NCBI GenBank assembly: GCA_015490395.1
Contig: WFXX01000312.1
Coordinates: forward strand, 1-9,626
Length of the DNA: 9,626 nt
Source: Gammaproteobacteria bacterium
GTDB lineage: Bacteria; Pseudomonadota; Gammaproteobacteria; DRLM01
Direction: 5' to 3'
Part shown: piece after piece, positions 1-6,093 of the stretch
Numbering within the stretch: the first letter of the stretch is position 1
How the letters are laid out: each line of letters opens with the position of its first letter
The notes under the pieces: model-generated
Database searches by the model: none
What the model saw: only the letters and a program-made list of their open reading frames with translations
Told to the model about the DNA's origin: nothing
Translations under genes and position numbers: made by a program

Positions 1-2
1 GA

Positions 3-704
3 TTATAACGCCACCCCCCCGGCCACGCCCCCGAAGCCGCCGGGAGGGGGGCGCAGCAGGGCCAGGTGCCGGCGGGCCTCCAGGCCCGGCACCGCCAGGG
101 GGTGGACCTCCACCGCCCAGCCAGGAGGCAGGAGCTCCAGGGTCTCGGCGGCGGGCTCCTTCCCGAGCAGCACCAGGAGCTTGCCCTCTGGCTTGGCTAT
201 CAGATGCCCCAACCGGGGCGGCAGCTCCGGAAGGGGGGCTACCGCTCGCGCCAGCACGGTGGCAAAGGGTGGCGCCCGGTAGCGCTCCACGCGGGCCTGG
301 ACCACCTCCACGTGCCCCAGCCCCAGCTCCAGCACCGCCTGGCGGACGAAGCGCACCTTCTTGCCCACGCTGTCCAGGAGCACGAAGCGCAACCCAGGCC
401 GCCAGACCGCCAGGGGGATGCCCGGCAGGCCGGCCCCCGTGCCCACGTCCAGCACCCGAGGGCCACGCACCCAGGGCAGCACGGCCAGGCTGTCGAGCAG
501 GTGCCGGTCGATCATGGCGGCGGGGTCGCGCACCGCGGTGAGGTTGTAGGCCCGACCCCAGCGGGCCAGGAGCCCCAGGTAGCGCAAGAGGGCCTCTACC
601 CGGGCCGGCTCAGGCTCCAGGCCCAGGGCACTTAGGCCCTCCTCCAGGCGCCGGCGCACCGGCCCCCGGATGGCGTGGGCGGGCTTCTCGGGCGGCAGGG
701 GCAT
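3..704 (-). CDS. rsmG: 16S rRNA (guanine527-N7)-methyltransferase RsmG (GidB)
   Basis: RsmG uses S-adenosylmethionine to methylate N7 of G527 in the 530 loop of 16S rRNA in the cytoplasm; its loss is known to give low-level streptomycin resistance. The predicted protein has 233 residues, slightly longer than the usual 205-220, with a Gly/Pro-rich C-terminal tail. Visible family motifs are WGRAYNLTAVRDP (49-61), the DRHLLDSL stretch (66-73), the SAM-binding loop VLDVGTGAGLPGIPLA (84-99), LLDSVGKKVRFV (109-120) and LARAVAPL (151-158). The chosen ATG has GAGAGGG eight bases upstream (713-719). The same frame stays open far upstream into the next gene, but that extension is Ala/Gly/Pro/Arg-rich shadow sequence. 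The stop is TAA at 3-5, two bases from the window edge. The HDOD gene ends 44 bp upstream on the same strand, with a possible terminator in the gap. Confidence 0.97.
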   Translation of the reverse strand: MPLPPEKPAHAIRGPVRRRLEEGLSALGLEPEPARVEALLRYLGLLARWGRAYNLTAVRDPAAMIDRHLLDSLAVLPWVRGPRVLDVGTGAGLPGIPLAVWRPGLRFVLLDSVGKKVRFVRQAVLELGLGHVEVVQARVERYRAPPFATVLARAVAPLPELPPRLGHLIAKPEGKLLVLLGKEPAAETLELLPPGWAVEVHPLAVPGLEARRHLALLRPPPGGFGGVAGGVAL

Positions 705-719
705 CGCCCCTACCCTCTC

Positions 720-746
720 AAAAAAGGGCGCCCCCGGAAAGGGCCC
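720..746 (-). terminator. Candidate weak intrinsic terminator between HDOD gene and rsmG
   Basis: Read on the minus strand just after the HDOD stop codon, GGGC then CC (746-741) can pair with GG and GCCC (732-726), with one bulged C at 730 and an 8-nt loop. Six T residues follow at 725-720. This gives a 6-bp GC stem plus T-tract, the form of a short Rho-independent terminator. It sits immediately before the rsmG Shine-Dalgarno, so it may attenuate read-through into rsmG. The bulge and short stem keep this tentative. Confidence 0.4.
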
Positions 747-748
747 GC

Positions 749-2305
749 TCAGGGCAGGCGCAGCCAGCCCACGGTGCCGGTCTGGCGGCCGAAGGTCTGG
801 GCCCGTGCCGCCCCCTCCATGAGGGCGGCGGCCACATCCGGGGCGGCGGCAGGCCCCTGAGCCCGCCAGCTGCAGCCACCCGCCAGGCAGCACATGGTCC
901 CCGCCGCTCCCATCCCCCTGCCCCGCACGTCGAGACCCAGGGCGCACAGGGCCTCGCGGATGCGCTCGGCCGCCACCCGTCCCCCCTCGGCCGGGGTCTC
1001 GGGCAGGAGCACGGCCAGCTCCGCCTCCTCCAGGCGGGCCACCACGTCGGAGGCGCGCACCGTGCGGCGCAGCACCTCCGCGGCCGAGCCCAGGAGGGCA
1101 TCCACGAAGGCCTCGCCGTGCCGCCGACGCAAGGGCTCCAGCCCCTCGAGACGCAGCCTCAGCAGCGACAGCGGCTGGCGGCTGCGCCCGTGACGGGCCA
1201 CCTCGGTCACCAGCAGAGCGTCGAAGCGACGCCGGTGCACCAGGGCCGTGAGGGGGTCCAGATGGGAGAGCTCGGCCAGGCGGGCGCAGGCCTGCTGCAG
1301 CTCCTCGGCCAGGCGCTCCCGCTCGGCCAGGGCCCGCTCCAGGCGCCGCAGGCGCTCCTCGGGGGGCAGCGCGCCCGCCTCCCGCACCCCACCCAGGAGG
1401 GGCACGTGACCCCGGCTCCGGATGGCCTCCAGGGGGGGCAGGGGACGCAGGGACAGCGCCAGGAGGGCAGCGTCCCGGGCCACCTCGGCGGGCAGGGCCT
1501 CGAGGAGCGCCTCGGTGCGCCCGGGGGGCAGGCCGAGCCAGTCCTGGGCCCGCTGCCGGGCGCGGGCCAGGGCCAAGGGGGCGTCGGCGGCGGTGTACAC
1601 GGCGGCCATCCAGTCGGCGCAGGCGGCCAGCCGGGCCCGATCCCGCAGGGCCGGCTCCAGGCCCTCGCCGCCCTCGTGGTGAGCGGCCACGGGCAGGACC
1701 AGCTCCTCGGGCAGGCCCCAGCGGCGAGCCAGCCAGCCCCCCGCCTCGTCGTGGCCCCAACCAAAGCGCTCCCGCTCCAGCTCCAGCCGTTCGTCGGGGA
1801 GGGCCTCCCGCAGGCGGCCAGCCTCTCGGGCTACCGCAGGCCGCAGGGCCAGGAGGGCCAGCAGCCCCAGGTCCTGGAAAAGACCCAGGGTGAAGCCCTC
1901 CGCTGGCTCCAGCCCCGCCTCCCGGGCCAGCAGCCGGGCCGCCGCGGCGCGCAGGAGGGCGTCCTCGCGCAGGGGCAGGGGGTCCAGGTCCCGCAGGCGG
2001 GGATAGCGCAGCACCTCCCGCGCCATGAACACCAGGGCCAGGTGACGCAGGGCCTGGTGGCCCAGGAGCACCAGGGCCTGGTCCAGGCGCCCCACGGGGC
2101 GGCGCAAGGCGAACAGGGGCGAGTTCACCAGGCGCAGGATCTGGGCCGCCAACGCCGGGTCGGCGGCCACGATGCGCTCCAGGTCCCGAGCGGTAACGGC
2201 CGGATCGGCGCAGGCGCGCACGATGCGCGAGGCGGCCTCCGGCGGGGTGGGCAGATCCCGGGGCTCGAGCCCCTCCAGCCCCGCAACAGGCGCTTGGGCA
2301 CTCAT
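749..2305 (-). CDS. HDOD domain protein with degenerate C-terminal GGDEF domain
   Basis: A 518-residue cytoplasmic signalling-type protein. Residues about 15-215 match the HDOD fold: LPTPPEAASRIV (18-29), IVAADPALAAQILRLVNS (45-62), the VLLGHQALRHLAL stretch (79-91), GHDEAGGWLARRWGLPEE (184-201) and HH (209-210). HDOD proteins are non-enzymatic HD-like modules, often found in motility, biofilm and stress regulators. Residues about 315-345 are charged and likely form a linker coiled coil. The C-terminal part, about 346-518, aligns with GGDEF domains (DPLTALVHRRRF at 350-361, then VVARLEEAELAVLLPE at 421-436), but the active-site motif reads EEAEL instead of GGDEF and the metal-binding aspartates are not evident. 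Diguanylate cyclase activity is therefore unlikely; a sensory or scaffold role is inferred. ATG start, with weak AGAAGAG upstream. It reads toward rsmG in the same orientation. Confidence 0.9.
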   Translation of the reverse strand: MSAQAPVAGLEGLEPRDLPTPPEAASRIVRACADPAVTARDLERIVAADPALAAQILRLVNSPLFALRRPVGRLDQALVLLGHQALRHLALVFMAREVLRYPRLRDLDPLPLREDALLRAAAARLLAREAGLEPAEGFTLGLFQDLGLLALLALRPAVAREAGRLREALPDERLELERERFGWGHDEAGGWLARRWGLPEELVLPVAAHHEGGEGLEPALRDRARLAACADWMAAVYTAADAPLALARARQRAQDWLGLPPGRTEALLEALPAEVARDAALLALSLRPLPPLEAIRSRGHVPLLGGVREAGALPPEERLRRLERALAERERLAEELQQACARLAELSHLDPLTALVHRRRFDALLVTEVARHGRSRQPLSLLRLRLEGLEPLRRRHGEAFVDALLGSAAEVLRRTVRASDVVARLEEAELAVLLPETPAEGGRVAAERIREALCALGLDVRGRGMGAAGTMCCLAGGCSWRAQGPAAAPDVAAALMEGAARAQTFGRQTGTVGWLRLP

Positions 2306-2333
2306 GAGGCTCTTCTAGGCTCGTTCTGGCCAC

Positions 2334-2362
2334 AGGTGCGCCCCTGCTCCGGGGACGCACCT
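2334..2362. promoter_or_regulatory. Inverted repeat in the HDOD gene leader
   Basis: AGGTGCGCCCC (2334-2344) pairs with GGGG-a-CGCACCT (2351-2362): eleven base pairs, one bulged base and a 6-nt loop. It lies 29 bp upstream of the HDOD start codon, so it would be a leader hairpin if transcription starts further upstream. No T-tract follows on either strand, so it does not look like an intrinsic terminator. It could be a leader element or a protein-binding site. I found no convincing -35/-10 pair in 2363-2419. Confidence 0.45.
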
Positions 2363-2419
2363 GCCTGAGGGGTCCTTCTCCCTTAACGGCCGCAAGCCCC
2401 TGTTCCTTGAAGGGAAGCC

Positions 2420-2455
2420 GTGCCCGAACTGCCCGAGGTGGAAGCCTTTCGGCGG
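2420..2455 (+). pseudogene. N-terminal remnant of a MutM/Fpg-type DNA glycosylase gene
   Basis: A GTG codon preceded by AAGGGAA opens a frame reading MPELPEVEAFRR. MPELPEVE is the signature start of the formamidopyrimidine-DNA glycosylase/endonuclease VIII superfamily, in which the Pro after the initiator is the catalytic nucleophile and the next Glu is essential. A match of this length at a start codon with a ribosome-binding site is very unlikely by chance. After about residue 12 none of the three frames continues as recognisable glycosylase. The frame runs on to about 2812 as Pro/Gly/Arg-rich sequence, crossing a terminator that serves the other strand. It is most simply a gene cut off near 2455, by deletion, rearrangement or an assembly join. 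It diverges from the HDOD gene. Confidence 0.55.
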
Positions 2456-2474
2456 GCCTCGGGCGGCCCGTGGC

Positions 2475-2496
2475 CTGGGGCTGGCTTCTGCCCCAG
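2475..2496. repeat. Perfect 7-bp inverted repeat
   Basis: CTGGGGC (2475-2481) and GCCCCAG (2490-2496) are exact reverse complements around an 8-nt loop. It lies between the mutM remnant and the leftward terminator. No T-tract adjoins it and no function is evident. Confidence 0.35.
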
Positions 2497-2529
2497 CACC
2501 ACCCGAGGCGCTGCCCCCCGCTGCCAGCT

Positions 2530-2556
2530 AAAAAAAGGCCGGCGCGAGGCCGGCCT
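2530..2556 (-). terminator. Strong Rho-independent terminator, leftward
   Basis: On the minus strand AGGCCGGC, loop CTCGC, GCCGGCCT form an 8-bp GC-rich stem (2556-2536), and the T-tract extends to 2530, a run of seven T residues. There is no T-run on the plus side, so it acts on leftward transcripts. It is about 590 bp past the last intact lipoprotein stop codon and directly after the frameshifted remnant at 2555-2905. This suggests the lipoprotein operon once ended, or still ends, with that extra gene. Confidence 0.85.
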
Positions 2557-2905
2557 AAGGGGGAAGGGATCGGCAGGACGGGGACGTCCCCGCCTGGTGC
2601 CCATGGCGCGGCCTATCCGGACCGGGCCCCCAGCGCCAAGCCTGGAACAGGCGCCCGTCCCAGCGACCCTCCAGCACCAGGCGCTGGCCCGGCGGCAGGG
2701 CAGGGGCCCCGGGCCCCAGCCCCACGGCCACCGGTGGCCCGGGCCGGGGCCCGGACGGCCACCACCCGGCGGGCGAGATCCGCCCGGGCCCAGGCCCGCA
2801 GGACACGGCTGAGGCCGTCGGGCAGGACCAGGCGAGGGCGTGCAGGCCGGAGACCGGGTCGTAGGCGAGGCGGGCCAGGTCGAAAGCCACCCCTAGCACG
2901 CTCAC
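2555..2905 (-). pseudogene. Frameshifted coding remnant, last position of the lipoprotein operon
   Basis: No family is recognised. One minus frame from a GTG at 2905 reads VSVLGVAFDLARLAYDPVSG and then turns into Cys/Trp/Pro-rich text. A second frame takes over with LVLPDGLSRVLRAWARADLA and RRVVAVRAPARAT. The first frame then resumes with ALPPGQRLVLEGRWDGRLFQ and ends at TAG 2555-2557, touching the terminator stem. The protein-like stretches join if one C is restored near 2829-2833 and one G removed near 2720-2724, both in short homopolymers. This could be a decayed gene of about 115 residues or an intact gene with two base-calling errors. The strongest evidence that it was a gene is the exact fit of its end to the terminator. 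The GTG overlaps the stop of the small ORF upstream. Confidence 0.35.
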
Positions 2906-2982
2906 TCGGCTTGGGAGCCCCGGCAGCCGGCCTCCACCATCGCCTCGTGCAGCCGCCAACACAAGCAGGGAACCGCAGCCAT
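2902..2982 (-). CDS. Possible 26-residue ORF overlapping the frameshifted remnant
   Basis: An ATG at 2982 opens 26 codons (MAAVPCLCWRLHEAMVEAG...) ending in TGA at 2904-2902. That stop overlaps the GTG of the following frame as GTGA, a layout typical of translational coupling. GGAGG occurs upstream but about 12 bases away, longer than ideal. The peptide matches nothing I recognise. It may be a leader peptide, a degraded piece of a longer gene, or chance. Confidence 0.2.
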   Translation of the reverse strand: MAAVPCLCWRLHEAMVEAGCRGSQAE

Positions 2983-3009
2983 GGCCCGTTCGCGCCTCCG
3001 TCAGGAGCC

Positions 3010-3025
3010 GTCGTGCGCGCACGAC
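3010..3025. repeat. Perfect 16-bp palindrome GTCGTGCGCGCACGAC
   Basis: The sequence equals its own reverse complement over all 16 bases, with no spacer. It lies in the non-coding stretch between the distal DUF5666 gene and the frameshifted remnant. A dimeric regulator site is possible. As RNA it would need to open its centre to form a loop. Nearby (3045-3054 and 3058-3067) is an exact direct repeat TCTCTCAATG with a 13-nt period. I see no gene, promoter or RNA in the rest of 3026-3144. Confidence 0.5.
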
Positions 3026-3144
3026 TCATCCCTGCCATGCTCTGTCTCTCAATGCTCTCTCTCAATGGGGGGCACCCTTGGCGGGGGCGTCCCAGGCCTG
3101 GGCCGGGTGCCATCCCCGGCCCGTCCACGCCCGGGCCCCGCACT

Positions 3145-4626
3145 TCAGCCCGCGGGATCCTTGGCCTCCAGGCGCAGGGCGGTCACCTCTGCAGTCCCGT
3201 CTCGGGTGCCGTAGACCTCTACCCGGTGATTCACGAGAAGCGCCACGCCGCTGGCGGTGTCGAAGGCGGTGTTGACGTTCAGCGACGCCGGCACGCCCAC
3301 GCTGGTAGCCCGCCTGTCCCGGAACAGGGTGGTGGCGGTGAGCTTGACGGCCACCTCGCCCGAGGCCGTCCGGACCCGGACGGTCCGGGCGGAGGCGTCC
3401 ACGCCCACGATGGGGCCCTCCACCTCCACCGTCACCATCGCCTGGGCGCCGCCGGAGGCCGCCGGGCGCTTGACCTCCACCTTCCGGGCCACCAGCACGC
3501 CGCCCGCATCCAAGCGGCCCTCCACCTCCACCAGGGCGCCGTCGCCCAGGCCGGTGGGGAAGGAGGCGCCCGAGCCGGCGTGGTCGTCGCCGTGCTCGTC
3601 GCCATGACCGCCCTCGGACTCGGTGCGGGCGTTGGCGTAGTGCACGGTCACGCCCTGGACCACGAAGGTCCGCGCGCCGGCGTCGAAGCCGGAGACCAGC
3701 CCGGTGAGCTCCACCTCGCCGGAGCCGTGATCGCCCTCGTCACCGGCGCGGCGGCGGTGCAGCTCCTGCTCGAAGGAGCCCTCGGCCAGCTCCACCTCGG
3801 TGGCGGTGAAGCGCCTGCTCACGGCATCGTCCAAGCGGCCCTCGACTTCCACGGCCACACCGTCAGCCATGCCCTGAGGGGCGATGGCCACCGGGTCCAG
3901 GCTCACGTGGAGGAAGGCCTGGGCGTTAGCCAGGCCGGCGGGGGCCAGGTCGAAGGTCCCGGCGGCGGCGTCCCAGTTCCGCACGATGCCGCGGACCGTA
4001 TGGCGGGCCACGCCCTGGGGCGCGGTGGTCTTGATTTCGATGCGGGTGGCGAGGATCCGCCCCGAGGCATCCGGCAGGCCGCTCACCTCCACGCCGGTGA
4101 CTTGCTTGTTCTGGATGGCCTGCTGGAGGCCGGCCAGATCGGTCACTTGGAAGGCACCGTCCTCCACGGCGAAGACGGTGAGGTCATCCACCCGCACGGT
4201 GCGCCCCAGCAGCTCGAAGGTGCTGGCCGCAAGGTCGATGTTGGCCGGCAGGCCGGTGCCGCTGCCGTCGTCCCAGGCGGCCAGGTCGCTCCAGTAGACC
4301 ACCCGCTGGGCCTGGACCTGACCGTTGGGCAAGCTGGCGCCGGCCACCACGGTGACCTTCATGCCCTCGCCCAGCTCGTCCTGGGAGGCCACGGGCCGGC
4401 CGTTGACGATGACCTGCCCGCTAGCCAGGGCTTGGTCGATGTCGTACTGGACGCCGTTGACGAAGATGCTGCCGAAGGCGGTGATGGGCCCGGTGCTCAC
4501 CTGCCCAGCGGCCACCGTGCCGCCACCGGAGGCCGCGGAGCCGTCGCTCAGGCTACCGCTGTCACCACAGGCAGCGAGCCCGGCCGCGGCCAGGAAGGTC
4601 AGTGCAAGCTGGGTGCTATTGCGCAT
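3145..4626 (-). CDS. DUF5666 multi-repeat lipoprotein, distal paralogue with His/Asp-rich loop
   Basis: A 493-residue exported protein. The start ATG at 4626 has AGGAGG eight bases upstream (4635-4640). The frame is open for 33 further codons upstream, but that extension has no signal sequence. Residues 1-20 form a lipoprotein signal peptide ending in GLAAC, with Cys20 the predicted lipidated residue and Gly at +2, compatible with outer-membrane sorting. About five beta-rich DUF5666-type units of 65-95 residues follow: GPITAFGSI...RVVY (47-110), 125-198, 207-280, 302-386 and 396-493. Their recurring ends are of the type VEVEGRLD...A..VEV. Unit 4 carries a loop GGHGDEHGDDHAGSG (339-353), absent from its neighbour. 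The C-terminus VTALRLEAKDPAG is nearly identical to that of the upstream paralogue. Molecular function is unknown for the family; metal binding by the loop is inference. Confidence 0.88.
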   Translation of the reverse strand: MRNSTQLALTFLAAAGLAACGDSGSLSDGSAASGGGTVAAGQVSTGPITAFGSIFVNGVQYDIDQALASGQVIVNGRPVASQDELGEGMKVTVVAGASLPNGQVQAQRVVYWSDLAAWDDGSGTGLPANIDLAASTFELLGRTVRVDDLTVFAVEDGAFQVTDLAGLQQAIQNKQVTGVEVSGLPDASGRILATRIEIKTTAPQGVARHTVRGIVRNWDAAAGTFDLAPAGLANAQAFLHVSLDPVAIAPQGMADGVAVEVEGRLDDAVSRRFTATEVELAEGSFEQELHRRRAGDEGDHGSGEVELTGLVSGFDAGARTFVVQGVTVHYANARTESEGGHGDEHGDDHAGSGASFPTGLGDGALVEVEGRLDAGGVLVARKVEVKRPAASGGAQAMVTVEVEGPIVGVDASARTVRVRTASGEVAVKLTATTLFRDRRATSVGVPASLNVNTAFDTASGVALLVNHRVEVYGTRDGTAEVTALRLEAKDPAG

Positions 4627-4667
4627 GGCTGTCGCCTCCTCTAAGGTCTCTACGTTCCCATGGTCGC

Positions 4668-4682
4668 GGGCGCTACGCGCCC
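4668..4682. repeat. Hairpin between the two DUF5666 genes
   Basis: GGGCGC-TAC-GCGCCC is a perfect 6-bp inverted repeat with a 3-nt loop, within the 102-bp gap between the paralogous lipoprotein genes. A second short one, GGCAAG-CC-CTTGCC, lies at 4692-4705. No T-tract follows on the minus strand, so termination is unlikely. It may protect or process the operon mRNA and adjust the ratio of the two proteins, which is inference. Confidence 0.4.
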
Positions 4683-4728
4683 GGATCCGTCGGCAAGCCC
4701 TTGCCTGCTCCTTCCCTTCCCTCAACCC

Positions 4729-6093
4729 TCAGGGCCCCGCAGGGTCCTTGGCCTCCAGCCGCACCGCGGTGACGGTGCCACCCTGGAGATAGCCCTTGAC
4801 CTCCAGCAGCTCCCCGAGCCGTAGGGCGGCGGGGCCGTCGCCGAAGGCCGTGCCCAGGTTCAGCGGCTCGTCGATGCCGTCGCGCTCGTCCTTGAAGACG
4901 GTGCCGACGTCGGGCCGCACCACATAACGCTGGCCCTGGTAAGTGACGGTGACGGTGCGTGCGCGCCGGTCCACGTCATCGATGCGCAGCTCGTCCCAAT
5001 CCACGAAGACAGCCTGGGCGTCGCCCCCACCGGCGCCACCCGGGGCGCCCGCGGCCGGGCCCTCGACCGAGACCGTCCGAGCGCTTACCAGAGGCTCGCC
5101 GAAGGCATCGGTGGTCAGGTCACCCTCCACCTTCACCCGGGCCCCCTCGGCTAAGCCGAAACCATACTCGTCCTCCACAGTCGCCCCGGCGCAGCCCACG
5201 GTCACGCCGGCCAGGACGAAGCGGCAGCCGGTCTGGCCCACGGAGCCGGTCAGCGAAGAGACCAGACCCTCGAGCTCGGCCTCGCCGTCGCCCGAGGCCA
5301 GGCGCTCCGCGGCCCGGGCCTTGACGTGGGCCTCGTCCGGCTCGATGCGCGAGGCGACGAAGAGGCCGCCCGCGTAGCTGCCGCGCACCCGGACCGGCAG
5401 GCCGTCCCGGAGGGCCGGGACCGTGCCCCGGAGGTTGGAGGCGTCCACCTGGATCCCGCGCAGCTCGAAGAAGGTCCCGTTCGGATCCAGCCTGGCCACG
5501 AGCCCGCGCAGCTCTTGCTCCGCTGGGGGCTGCTGCTTGCGCTCGATGCGGGTGGCGTGGAGCACGCCCTGGGGATCCTCCAGGCCGCTGACCTCCACCC
5601 AGTCGCCTGGCTGGAGGCCGGCCAGCGTGGTGCCCGCGGGCTCCAGGACCGCGGTGCCGGGGACCTGGACCGTCACGCCCAGCACGCTCAGGGTGCCGGC
5701 CTGGACATCCACCGCCTCCACGGGGCCCAAGAGGTCGCCGGCATAGTCCACCCGCAGGGCCTCGCCCGGCACGTAGCCGTTGGCGTTGAGGCCCGACCCC
5801 TTGCGGCCCTCCACGGTGACCATCATCCCGAGGGCCAACGCCTGCTGATCGGCCTCACGGCCGTTGACGTAGACCCGCGCGTCGGGACCGAGCTCGTACT
5901 CCACGCCCCCCACCACGATGGAGCCGAAGGCGGTGATGGGCCCGGAGCTGATGCCCGTGCCCCCGATGCCGCCGCCGGCGAGCTGGCCGGCATCCCCACA
6001 GGCCGCCAGCAGAGCCGCCGCCAGCAGGGCCAGAGTCCCCGCACCACGGGCCACACGGCCCGTCCTTCCACCCTTGCGCTCAACGCCGCTCAT
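4729..6093 (-). CDS. DUF5666 multi-repeat lipoprotein, proximal paralogue
   Basis: A 454-residue exported protein. The basic N-terminus (MSGVERKGGRTGRVARG) and hydrophobic stretch end in the lipobox LAAC, predicting lipidation at Cys32 with Gly at +2. A Gly-rich linker precedes the DUF5666 units: GPITAFGSIVVGGVEYELG onward (51-117), about 119-185, 193-253, 270-345 and 360-450. The fourth unit has two cysteines (290 and 301), which could form a disulfide in the periplasm. The C-terminus VTAVRLEAKDPAGP matches the downstream paralogue, and so does GPITAFGSI; the genes share a 23-bp identical DNA stretch at 5923-5945 and 4471-4493. The start ATG overlaps the end of the DUF6502 gene by 14 bp, with GAGGAAG upstream inside that gene, so translation is probably coupled. 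Function unknown; repeat architecture suggests a surface or periplasmic binding or structural role. Confidence 0.88.
   Translation of the reverse strand: MSGVERKGGRTGRVARGAGTLALLAAALLAACGDAGQLAGGGIGGTGISSGPITAFGSIVVGGVEYELGPDARVYVNGREADQQALALGMMVTVEGRKGSGLNANGYVPGEALRVDYAGDLLGPVEAVDVQAGTLSVLGVTVQVPGTAVLEPAGTTLAGLQPGDWVEVSGLEDPQGVLHATRIERKQQPPAEQELRGLVARLDPNGTFFELRGIQVDASNLRGTVPALRDGLPVRVRGSYAGGLFVASRIEPDEAHVKARAAERLASGDGEAELEGLVSSLTGSVGQTGCRFVLAGVTVGCAGATVEDEYGFGLAEGARVKVEGDLTTDAFGEPLVSARTVSVEGPAAGAPGGAGGGDAQAVFVDWDELRIDDVDRRARTVTVTYQGQRYVVRPDVGTVFKDERDGIDEPLNLGTAFGDGPAALRLGELLEVKGYLQGGTVTAVRLEAKDPAGP

Noticed and set aside
1016..1250. An active diguanylate cyclase in the HDOD protein
   Set aside because: The signature residues are EEAEL and other metal and substrate residues are lacking, so activity cannot be claimed.
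3..2360. Long minus-strand open frame of 785 codons continuous with rsmG
   Set aside because: Only the last 233 codons are RsmG. The rest is Ala/Gly/Pro/Arg-rich sequence out of frame with the clear HDOD-GGDEF gene; open frames like this are common in very GC-rich DNA.
1118..2368. Plus-strand 416-codon frame opposite the HDOD gene
   Set aside because: Gln/Gly-rich low-complexity antisense text without recognisable motifs, while the minus strand encodes a conserved HDOD domain.
3043..3067. Start of a CRISPR or tandem repeat array
   Set aside because: Only two copies of a 10-bp unit with a 3-bp gap; no further copies or spacers.
2407..4644. Plus-strand open frame of 745 codons opposite the distal DUF5666 gene
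   Set aside because: Gly/His/Ala-rich antisense shadow with no start signal or domain. The opposite strand has a signal peptide, a strong Shine-Dalgarno and family repeats.
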